Source: Edaphochlamys debaryana (Eukaryota; Chlorophyta; Chlorophyceae; Chlamydomonadales). Taken from it: a DNA stretch of 64,000 bases. The position numbers and the translations under genes are program-made. Below, in pieces: positions 11,025 to 22,613 of this stretch (the first letter of the stretch is position 1; each line of letters opens with the position of its first letter). Location of the stretch: positions 372,001 to 436,000 of the forward strand of contig JAEHOE010000094.1 in assembly GCA_016858145.1 (NCBI GenBank). The letters are read 5' to 3'. The notes beneath the pieces are model-generated. The model searched no databases and was not told the DNA's origin. It worked only from the letters and a program-made list of their open reading frames with translations.

Positions 11025-12007
11025 GGGATGGGCGGTTCTATGGCCCAGTTACGGGCGGGGTCAAGCCCCAGGCGGTTGATGGTCGCGCTTTGCGCAGTTC
11101 TAGGTCTTGCAGGAGGCAAGGCCCGTGGAGTAGGCCGAACGGCCGCAGCGTCCAGCGCTGTGATTCTTTTGAGGATCCTTCATTGTAAACCCGAGGACTG
11201 GGGCATAGCGGAGACCACGCCGATGGGGGTGGCTGCGGCATACCGGAGACGTAGCTCCCACATTCAAGTGGAGCATCAGAGGTGACATCATGAACCGTCT
11301 CCGAAGGGGAAGGGTTCGGTGAGAGCGCAACCCTTTGGGGCCACTTGCCTTGTTGCAGGGAGCGGCAGTGTCGGCCGGTCGGTCAGCAACCAGTTTGCCC
11401 TTCAGTGCTTCCGACCCAAAAACACGATGCTGGCAAGCGACAGAGACAGATAATCAGGTCCTGCTGCACAGACCCCACCAAAATGCCAACGGTTCCAAAC
11501 GGAACGGTCTTGGATACCCCTTCTCAGATCTCGTGTAAGTACAGCTCTTCCCCCAAGCTGATCATTGCAGCAGTCTTTCGGCCTCAAGCCAGCGCAGCCC
11601 TCGCTCACACATGGGCGAGGGCATTGATCACCATCAAGCCCCTCTCATGTCGGCATCAAAATCTGCAGATCTCAGCTCGGCTCTCGCTCGGCATCAGAAC
11701 ACACAACCCCTGCATACTGGAGGCGGAATCCTCGTGTCTGACGCCCCCTTGCCCGCGCATCCGTTCTCGTAGGGGTCTGAACAGGGCGCTCCTTTTGGTT
11801 GAGTGTAAACCTTGAGTACCCAATCCTAGCCTCCTCCTTTCCACCGGATCTGCTTCATAAATCAGTTCTTGTACGAGGCTGGGGCGCCCACAGCCCAACT
11901 GCTCCGACACAGTGTTGCGCGCCTTGCGCATCCGATCTGCCGTACTTTAAGCAGGCGGCTGGCTGGATGGCTCGACTGTCAGTCTTGTGTATCCCATCTG
12001 CCGTACC
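11025..12007. other. Intergenic region downstream of the cyclase gene
   Basis: No gene recognised. The part next to 12008 is the 3' flank of the cyclase and contains a degenerate copy of its coding end: ATCTGCCGTACTTTAAGCAG near 11932 compared with ATCTGCCGTACCTCAGGCAG near 11997. Confidence 0.5.
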
Positions 12008-15000
12008 TCAGGCAGGCGGCGGGCGGCTGACTCCTGCCGCTGCTCCAGTCCCCGCCCCGCTCCGCGTCAGCTCCCACAGATGTATGGCCCCCCGCACACC
12101 CTTGATCGCCACCTCCCCCAGGCAGTGGTACGACACCGTACGGCGGTCCAGGTAGGGCAGTACGGCATCCAGCACAGAGGCGCTGGCGGTGACCTGCAAA
12201 CACGGCACGATGGGCGTTAGCAAGAGGCGAGCTGCGCTGCGCTTCCACGCTGCGCTGCACTGCACCACATTCTGTCCGGTGGCCATTCGTCACCGGCAGC
12301 TTCCTTGCGAGTACGGACGGCGTGACTCACCCCTGTCGTACGGGCCTTGGCGCAGATGCGCGCCGCCCGGTTCATGGGCCGACCAACATAATCCAGGCGC
12401 GCTGTGCGGGGCACTAGCCGCACCTGCGAAGGGTCGAGAGGCGGCACGAAGGGCTTGGGTGCACGAGGGGGAAAGGCGCTGGGAGAGGGGCAGTGTCGCC
12501 GAATCCCCACACCACACTCCGCTAGGCCACACCCCTCAACGCGGGCTGTCTACGGCGCACTAACACCACGCACGTGTGCCCCCGCCCGCCTGTCGCTGCC
12601 ATGCTCTTAGGTTTTAACCCCTACCACGTTGGGCTTGTCCCGCATTCCCGCCCTCCCCCAGGACCCACCGTGGCCGGGCCCCAGTCAACGTATCCCCCGG
12701 ACCCCGCTCCCCGCCCCCACACGTGCAATGGGTGCTCGTACCGCCCGCGCCCCCCTCCAACCCACCCCACCATGGCCGGGCCCCAGTCCACTCCGATGCG
12801 CAGGCGCAGGCCCCGGCGGAGCAGCGCACCCCCTGCGCATTCCGGGGGCGGGGGCGGGCGGGGCAAAGCAGGAGCTTACGGCACAGAGAAGGGGGCAAAC
12901 CCACACTTGTGCCGTGGGCACGTCCATGCCGCTGGACGGCAGCGTCCCGCCCCTCGGCAGATACAAGTGTACCCAAGCAACCTCCGCAACCGCCCCTCAG
13001 CTAAGTACAACCCCTCCAGCGAACCCACGCCGCCACGCACCCTCCCACTCCTCCTCCGTCAGCTCGTGCTCCAGCAGCCCCGGGGGCCAGTCGGCCGCCA
13101 GCAGGGACTCAGCCATGTCCAGGCCCCACAGCACCGCCTGTGTGTGGGGTGGGAGGGGGGAATGTGGGCGCAGTGAGAGGGGAGGGTTGGAGGAGGTTTC
13201 CAGACCCCACAGCACCGCCTGTGGGTAGGGAGGGGGGGGGGGGCGGATGTGGGCGCAATGTGTGTGGGGGGTGGGAGGAAGGGAAGGCAGAGAAGTTTAT
13301 GAGGTGGATGGCCGGAAGGTAGGGGGGAATGGGGGAGGGAGGGGAAGAGCTGGGGGGGGGGTGCTGGCGTGTACCGATATGGTCGAACGCCGACATGTCC
13401 ACCCCACCACAGGGCCCCCTGCCGCCCCCCCCTGGTCCCCTGCTGCCCCCCCTGCTCCGCGTGCGCGAACACCAGCGGTCAAGCACCCTCTTTCCCTCAT
13501 ATGGCCCACACACAGCCCCTACACGAGCTCATGATTCACCCCCTTGTCCGCGCACCACGACAACAGCAGCAGCACCCCCCCCCCACCTGCTCCGGGTGCG
13601 CGAACACCAGCACCCAGTGGCCTCGGTCCGCCGAGGAGGCCACCACGTAGCCGCCGTGCTTGGCCGCGGCGCGCTGGGCGGCCTGCCGGGGCAAGGGCGG
13701 GGAGCAGGCGGGGAGCAGGGGGTGGGGGCAGGAGCAGGGTGGGGAGCAGGGGGTGGGGTGGTTGGGCGCAGGGCGCGGGTGCGAAGGGATGAGCTCCCAC
13801 GACGGGGCTGCTGCGGAGCTCGGGTGAGGCTGACGTGGCCCTGGCTCAAGTGAACTGTTCTGAGCTACCACACCACAGCTGCAACCACCCGCCACCCCCA
13901 CCCCCACCCCAGTCCTACCTGCGCAAACATTGCCAGCGCGGCCGTCACCCTCCCGACGCCGGCCGGCGCGGAGGGGCTGCCCCGGCCGCTGGCGCCGTTG
14001 CTCAGGAGCGTGCGCAGCGTGCGACCCGCGAGGGAGCCCGCAGCGCCGGAGGAAGCCGCCTTGGGCGTGGGGGCGGGGGAGCCGAGGCGGGAGGGGGGCT
14101 GGGGGGCGTCGAGGCCGGGGCGGGGCCGCGTGGGCGGCTCCGAGGGGGAGCCCGAGGGGCCGTGCCGGGGCTGGGAGGAGGTGGGGGTGCAGGCGGGGCC
14201 GGAGGGACCCTGGGCAGCGGGTGGCTGCTCCGAGGCGGCCCTAGGAGAGGGTGCCAGGGGGGCGGGAGGTGGAGGGCGGGGAAAGACGGATGGGTGACAG
14301 CGCGAGGCTGTGAGAGTATGTGATGACATCAGGAGGCCTGCTGCGACGGTTGGCTCGACGCAAAAGCCTCATTCGAATGGCGCCAAGTCGGTTTAGGTAC
14401 CCGAAGGCGCTGTTTATGAGTCCTCCTGACACACCGAGCTAGCGATCCCCGCCCCGCCCCCGCCAGCCCCGTGCCGCACCTCTGCTCGCGCTGCTCCAGA
14501 ATGCGCTCCCACGCGAGAAGCGTCTCCAGCCCCTGCACCGAGCAGAAGAGCGCCGCCACGCGGCCCGCGGGCGCCGCCAGGCAGCCGGGCGCGAGCTGCC
14601 GGGTCGTGCGCAGCCGTCCCCCCGGCAGCAGGGCCAGGCGGCCGAGGAGGCCGGGGGGCATCGCGGCAAAGAGCTCTCGGCCGCAGTCCAGGGCGTCGGG
14701 GGCAAGGCTGGTGCCGGGCTTGGTACTGGCGCCGTGTTCGGGAGGGGCGCCTGCTTGAGCTGGGCGGCGGGGGAGGGGGGGGGAAGGGGCGGGGAAGGTC
14801 CAGGCGATGGGTGCTGGCGCAGGGGTGGCCCTCCAAGGCAGCGGCGGGTCTGGTCTGGCTCTCCGTCGACGCGGACTGACGACTGATGTGCAAGGCGCGC
14901 CCTGCCCCTACGCTCTGCCCTCTTCGCCTGGTCCTTCTCCACGTCAACCCGGCTCCGCAAACCCTGCTCCGTACCCCCACTCACTCGCCGCCCGCAGCAT

Positions 15001-18000
15001 GTGCTCCCCCATGTGGAGCAGCAGCGCACGGCCCGAGTCCCTCTGGCCCCTCTGGCGCATCTGGGGGTTGGATGGGGGCGCGCGAGAGGGTGAGGGAGGG
15101 GTGGGGGTGGGGGAGCGAAGGCGGGCAGGGTAAAAGTGGGATGGAACGGAGTCAGGCGGGCGTTCGAGGCAAGGCGGGTAAGCACGCAGCGATAGCGCCC
15201 TGGTGATGAGCGCCCTGGTGCATTCTGTCCATAGCTCGTGTGTCACGCCCCGGCCGTCGAGCCCCCCGTCTGACCTGGAGCTGGTAGGCACGGAAGGCGG
15301 CGCCGCTGAGGAGCACCACACCGCCCTGCATCCAAGGAGAGAGGAAGGCCACGGGTTGGGTTAGAAAACAAGAGCGCACTGGACACTGGTCGTACAGCGC
15401 TTCCAAGGAGAGCGGGAGGGTCAAGGGTCGGACCTAGGAAAGGAAGCGGAGGATGGGTGCAAGCTAGCTGGATGAGTGCCTGCCGGCTGGTATATGATGA
15501 TTCAACGCCCGCCCGCCCCCACCCCCCCTCCGCTGCCGCTCACCGCCGCCGCGTCGCTCACAGCCCTGGCGATGGCCAGGAAGGCGCCCCTGTACGACAC
15601 ACACTCCACACCAGCATCACGGAAGTTGTGTACGACCTGCGGCGGTACGGCAATTGCGCGTGTGAGCTCTAGACAGGCCTAGGTGCGGGGCGTGGACTCA
15701 GCAGGCGGACCGGCGCGCACACGGTGGCCCTAACGAGTCTACCCCTTCCCCCCTTTCCCTCCCTACCCATCCACCCGCCCCGCCTCACCTCGTGCTTCTC
15801 CGCCCCCGTGTGCAGCCCCACCCGCACCCGCAGGCCGCGAAACACCAGCCGCAGCTCCCCCTCGCCCCCTCCGCCGCCGCCTCCTCCGCGTCCGCTCTCG
15901 TCGTGGCCGAGCTCCGCCCCGCTGTCCTCCCCCGAGCTCAGGAGGGCGAAGCCGCTTGGGTCGAAGGCGGCGTGCGGGCGGCTGACGCTCCTGCATTAGA
16001 AGGGCGGGGCAGGGGCGCGAGTGGGTTGCATAGCGAACGGAGGGTGAAGGAGCAGGCAGGCCTTGCGTCGTCAACATACGCGTCGGACATAAGAGGGAGC
16101 CCCGGGACCGCCCCGGCTTGATGTATAGCTTGCGCAGAACTACTTAGTGCCCTCCCTTTCCCTCCACCCGCCCTCCCCCAAGCCCGGGCTGTGGTCCTCC
16201 TGCCCCCGCCCCACCCCACCTGCATATGGCCTGAATGACCTCGTCCCCCGGCACCGCCCGGTACAGGGTGCCTAGCACTGAGGCCACCGACTGCGCAGCG
16301 TCCCGGCAGGCGGCCCTGGGGCGGGGGGTGGGGGGGCCCGCGGGGGCCAGGGGCAGGGGGGTTAGGGGCAAGAGGCGCTCGTGAGAGGTCGGGGCTGGAT
16401 GGGGGCAGGCGATGTACCGGTATGTGGCAGTGGACCCCGCGTGGCCTGGCCTGACCCGCCCTGTCCTGGCCCGGCCTCCAGGACGTGCCGAGAGGGAGCC
16501 AGGGCAACACGTTTGTCTTTGCATCGAGCGAGCCCCTTCCCTGTCCCCACGCACCTGACGGCTGGCAGGTGGCTGGTGGCGGCGGTGTTGAGGTCCGACC
16601 ACAGCCCATCCAGCGGCCCACCGGGCCCGCCGCCGTGCGGCGACAGCCGCTGCGCCTCGACGTACGGCACCTCCCGTACAGATCCCGCCGCCGTCATGCC
16701 CGTGTGCGACGCAAATCCGCGTGTCGTACTGAGCCGTGCAGCGAGGGCGGACGCGACGCCAATGCCGCCGTGGTGACTAAGCTCCAATGGGATGGGCATG
16801 CCCATGGCACGTGCCAGCTCGGTCGGAGCCATGTTGGGCGACTCTCGGTCATACCCATCGTCTGTGGTTGGGTCCGTCGGCGGATGGTGGTTGGGCGTGC
16901 CGTACAATGAGTCAGCTAGGCCGCCGTTGGCGGCCGCGCCGCCTGCGGTGAACGGTGAGGCGACCGCGCTGGAGAAGAGGGGGCTCGGCGTGCCGAGGGG
17001 GCTGAGCGGGGTGAAGGGACTGGGCCGGGTTGGCGCTGCTAACGGATTGAGCCAGGTGGGACCCGAGCCCTGGCCCGCTGGGCCTCCCGGGCCCTGGGTG
17101 CTGCCCCCCTTGCTGCCGAAAGGGGAGCCAGCGGCAGGTGTCACGGGGCTGACAGCTCCTGCGACGCCAGCGCTCGTCGCAAGACTGGTCAACGCGGGCG
17201 GAGGTTTGACCGGAAGCGTGTTGAGGCCCGCAATCTCGTTCGAGTCCAGCGTTGTGCAGATGTCCCCGTCGTGCGCGAGATGAGACACTCCCTGAAGTAC
17301 GGTTGGCAGCGGGTTTACGTAGCGTTGGCGTAGGCTTCGCGCGGAGTGGCCCGAGCCGGCCGCGAAATTAGTGAACTGCGCATGGTTCGCGACGTCGGCT
17401 GGGAACGCGCCCGGCTCCAATGAAGAAGCGCGCATCGGGGCGTGCACGAGGAACGAGCGGCTGCCCTCGAGCGTCGCGGGCGAAATTGCAGTGCCGGCCG
17501 TTGCTGCCGCATGCCTCGGCGGCGAGGATGGCACGGCAAGATCTTTTCCCGCCATGGCCCCAGCGGCCATACCAAGCGCGTCGATCATAACCGCGGGCAG
17601 ACCGTTGCTGCTATCGCCCCAGTCGGGCTCCCAGTAAACGAGCCGATGCCAGGCCGCGCTGCCGGCGCCTCCGGCCGAAGATGGAAGGAATTCGTCCGTG
17701 TTAAGTCCTCGCAGCGACGAGGGGCGCCGGACCAGGAGGCCCGAGCCTTGGCGGCTGGGGCACGGGCTGTGGGTCCCAGCGTCACTGCCTTGCACCGTGG
17801 ACAGCTGAGGGTGCGGGAAGAGCGCGCCGCCATTGGGCCCGTTGGGGCCCGCTCGGGCCCACGGCGAGGGCGGGCCGTGCTCTCGCAGGATGGAGGCGGG
17901 GGCCGGGACGGGCAGCGGCGAGGATGCCAGTGGGGCAGAGGCCAGCGGGGCAGAGGCCAGCGGCGCGGAGGGCAGCGGCTGGGAGGCCAGCGGTGGCAGC

Positions 18001-21000
18001 TCGCCGCTACCCCGCGATGTCTCGTCCAGCGCCCCGTGTCTGCGAGCAACGGCAGGGGCCGCGGCTGAGAGCAAGCACTCCAACGCGTCTCCCTCCCAAC
18101 CCCTTGTTCCCCCGCCCCCATCCCCGCCCGGCTCTCGACCCTTACCACTCCGCCGCTTCCAGCCCAACCCTTCCCTCGGTTTCCTTCCGCTCCGTCCTCC
18201 CGTGCCCTGGCGCCCCACTCACGGCAACATCAGAAGCGAGTCCCCGGCCGATGGCGCCGACAGCTGCACCGCCACCGCCGCCGCCGCAGGAGCCACGGCA
18301 TGGCCCCCCGAGGCATGGCCCCCCAGCCAGGGCCCACGGATGGGCGGGACCCGCGGCGGCCTTGACCCCGCCGCACCCAGCCCCTCGCCAACGCCGCTGC
18401 CGCCAACGCTCAACCTCCCAGCGGTCTCTAACGCCGCCGGCTCGCCCGGGCTCTCCCTGGGCTCCCCCGCCTCCGTTGCGGACCCCAGCATGGGCCCCGG
18501 CAGGCGCAGGCTGAACTCCATGGTGTTGGAAGCGCGCATGTCCTGTTGAGGCAGGTGGTAACAAGGGTGGGGCGTCCGCGGTGACCGGGAAAATGATAGC
18601 TTTGTACGACACCCATACATACATGGCCGAGCTTGTGCTACCCTCCAGGTCAGTACGACGGCGTGCAAGCCCTGACTTACACCACTGCGTTGCCCCTGGT
18701 CCTGGTCCTAGCTAGCCCCCGCTCGGCCCCACCCCTTTGCCAGCTCACCGGCCGGTAGCCGTCGTCCGAGGTGTAAGACCCCGCTCTGCCATTACTCCCT
18801 CCCACTCACTCTCCCCCCAAACTCCCCAAGCCTTAGAAGGTCCCCCCCCCGTTCCCCCTTTTGCTCACCGGCCGGTAGCCGTCCTCCGAGGGGTTGGACG
18901 AGCGGTTGCGGCCCATGGACAGAGTGGGCTGCAGCCGCTGAAGCCTGGAGGAGGGGTGTGGGGGTTGGGGTGGGGGGTGGGAGGGGGTCGGGGGTGTGGG
19001 GCTGGGGGTCCGCCCGGCCCCCGCTCTGGCGCCCACCGGCTGGCGCTGCCCGCCAACCGCACCCCCCCCCCCACCCCCCTCTTGGCCTAAGGTGGCAGTA
19101 TGTACCTTCACCGGCGATCCCACTGGCAATGTGACCTCTCCCACTCAGCTTCAAACACCCCCCGCCCCCCCCCCCTCGCCCTGGCGCTCACCGGCTGGCG
19201 CTGCCCACCGATCTGCCGCCCGCCCCGGGCAGGCTGGTCGCCCCCGAGCCACTGACCGCCCGGGCCCTGCTGCGCCACTGCTGCTGCATCAGACCCGGCG
19301 CCCCTCCCGCTCCTCCTCCCCCCGTCGTCGCCCCCCCTCCGCCCCCCGCCCCTCGGTCCACGCTTGCGCGTCCGTACAGGCCCAGGCCGGGCCCGTTAAC
19401 TGGGCCCAGACTGGGCCCGGGCCCGGGCCCGGGGCCGGGGCCCGGGCTGGGCCACAGCAGGTGTTGGGCGGTGGCGGGGGGCGGCAAGCGGGAGGCTTTG
19501 ATGAGCGGCAGGCTCAGGGAGGGGGTGGGACCGGAGCGGCGGTGCCCCGGAGCAGAGCTGCGCCCGCACTGCGTCTCGGCATCCCTGCGGTTGATGGGGG
19601 GCGGAGCAAGCGGGCCATAGATAGATGGGTGAGCGGGGTGCAATGGGCCAAGCCAAGCTCTGCCAGCGGGACTGACGCACGCTCTCCCCACGCACGCACG
19701 AGCCCCGCACCGCACCCCTCGCCCTCCCCACATCCGCCGCCGTATCCTAATGTAGTCTTCTAGCCATCGATCTATTCACATCCCACCGCTCGCCCTCCCC
19801 ACCTCGGCAGCGGGGCCTGCTGGGCGGCCATGGCGGCGGCGACGGACGGCGCCCGCCTGCGCCAGCCGCCGCCGCCCGAGGTGGGCGGCTGCGCGTCCGG
19901 CGCGGCGGGCGCTGGCGGCGGCGGGCGCTGGTAGCGGGCCCAGACCTCGCATGCGTCGGGCTGGCGGAGCAGCTCCGCGTGCCATGGGGCCTCGAGAAGG
20001 TCGAGCTGAGGGGGTTTGGGGGGAAGGGGATGAGGAGGGAGGAAGGGAGGACGGCCGCAGCCCTCAGCTAGCATGGTACCTGCTGCTGGCATTAGCCGCT
20101 GGCCCTCTTGCTACCCTTCCCGCCCCTCTGATCCTCAAGTCGTCAATGATCACCTCCTGCTCAGCCCTTAACCCACCCGCCTGGATGGACACCGCGAAGC
20201 CCAGCCGCCACGAAGGCGTCCCTTCCGGTACACCTACACACACGTCTCCCGCCCCCCGTTTCCCCCCCCCCCCCCTTCCCCCGCCTCCCCACCTGGACGG
20301 ACACCGCGAAGCCCAGTCCGTCATCGGGGCAGTGGAAGGCCGCCACAAAGGCGTCCCCCTCGGTGCTCACCTCCACTCCGTGGTGGAGCGCGATGGCCTG
20401 AGGGGGTGGGGGTCAAGGGTGTCGGGTGTGGGGGGGTGGGTGTTAGGGGCAGGGAGTGGGGCAGGGGAGCGAGTGGGTGACGAAGCGTGAGCAAGGTAGC
20501 AAGGCACGGCTCAGGGGGTTAATAAGTGACGGTGGATTTTGCGGCTCTGTCCGGTCCTGTCCGGTCCGGTCCGGTCCTATCCGGTCCGGTCCGGTCCGGT
20601 CCGGTCCTGTCCATCCGGTCCTCCCCATTCCGCACCTTCCGCATGACTGCGTGGTGGGCGCACAGCGATGCGTCCATGACGTCCGCCGACACCACCTCCC
20701 ACAGCAGGGTGGAGTTCTGGGGAGGAGCGGGCGCGTGAGGAGGGGCGGGTAGCGAGGTGGGTCTTGAGCCGTACCGTACGGCGTGCTGACCAGGTCCCGA
20801 CCCACATCGCTCTGGATACCTACGCCCCTACACCTCGTGCCGCAGCGATGCAACGCCCATGGCGCCCGTGGCAAGTACGTGACCCCGGTCCGCAAGCAGG
20901 ACATTCGGTACGGAAGCTTTGTAATAAACGAGCATGGAGCACAGGCATGCCCGGAAGCCGCCGCAGTACGACGCAGTACGGCACCGCACGCACCTGTATG

Positions 21001-22578
21001 TCGGTCAGCGCCAGCGTGGTCATGGGCCCCGCATCCGGCGGCCGTGACGCCCGTAACGCTCGCTGGTGCTCCCGCAGCGGCGAGCGCCGATGCATAGTGA
21101 ACAGAAAGACCAGCAGCGAGAGTGCTGCCAGGCCAAAGACGAGGCCAACTGCCAGGGAGATGGAGAGCCGCGTGTTGGCGGGCTTGCCGGAAGACGAAGC
21201 GTCGAGTGGGGAGGCGGGCGAGGTGGCCAGGGTGTGCTCGTACAGCGTACGGACGATGTGGGGGTAGGGGAAGCCTGGTGGGCGGGTCGACGCCGAGGGC
21301 GGGCGTGGTTGGTCGGGGCTCAGCTTGAGTAGAGGCAGCTTTGGCATTGGGCCCAGGGAGGTGCACACCCTTTACGCGTTCAGGCGTCTGGCCCCCACTG
21401 CACCCCTCACCGGCTGCAATCGCCCGGACCTCCGCGGCTGCCTGGTCTGCAAGCCGCGCCGCGGCCTCTGCGCTCAGGCCTTCATTACCCGCAGCAGCGG
21501 CGGTGCCGCTGGCATTGGCCGCCGCCCCCGCCGCCGCCTCAACTGCCGCAACCGCAAACCGGTCCAGCAGGGCCCTAAGGGGAAAAGGAGATAGAGGCCA
21601 TGCGTCGGGGACATCTGGAGGTGACTTGGGGGTTACAAAAGGTGTGCGTGCCTTTTCACGAACCCGCCACTCCGGCACACCTGTACTGCCGACTGAACGG
21701 CAGTGTGACGTCGTACGCCTTGTTGGGGTGGGCTAGGGCAGCAGAGACGGCCTGCGAGTGGACACACGCGGGAGGAGGCGAGGTAGGTCACAGTGGAGGG
21801 TCCGCTCCAATCCGCAGCCCGAGGGCTGAGGTCCTGCTCCCGCCATCCCCCAGCAAGCCGGCCCCTAGTTCAGCCATGCAACCCATAGTCCCATGCCACA
21901 CACCCCGTATATAGCAACAACAACAGTACGTTTAGCGCCCCGCCTCACCGCCCTGACGGCCGCCATGTCCGCCGGGTGCAGCCCCAGCACCTCCCGGGCC
22001 TCAGCGCCCGATGCCTGGGCGAACGCCGCCCCCAGCATGGGCACGCCGCCGCCGGCCCCGACGCTGCCGTCGCAGCCGCCGCCGCCGCCACCCCCGCCGC
22101 CGCCCCCGCCGCCGCCTTCGCCCGCCACCACGGCGCTCAGCACGACGGCGGCGCCCCTCAGGACCAGGGCCGAGAGCCCCTCCTGGTCGCCGGAGGCCAG
22201 GAGGCCTGTGCCGGCCGCGGTGCCCACGTGCGTGGGGACGCCCGAGAGGAGCGCGAACGTGTGCGCCAGCTCCAGGCCCACGGTCCTGCAAGGCATCGGT
22301 TGGTGAAGGGCGTGTGCGTGAAAGGCGGAAGGTGCTGGCGCTGGCAGTAGAAGTTGCGGTATGGCATCGTCGCCTACCGCCACCCCCTGCCCGCTCTGCC
22401 GTCCCCAAGCCCGGTACCCCCGCCCTCCCTAGCCCTCATCCCTCCCCGGGGTTCGCAGCCCCCCCCCACCTGGCCAGCCCGTCCACCCTCAGCTGCTGCG
22501 GCAGTGTCAGGTTGGGAGCCATGAGCCACACATCCCCCGCCTCCGCCACCAGCGGCGCCGCGCTGACGCCACCGCTGA

Positions 22579-22613
<35 letters not shown>

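Noticed and set aside
12620..12976. Separate small genes in the 12.6-13.0 kb region on either strand
   Set aside because: The minus strand holds cyclase exon LRLRIGVDWGPAM and its echo; other frames are Pro/Arg-rich shadows.
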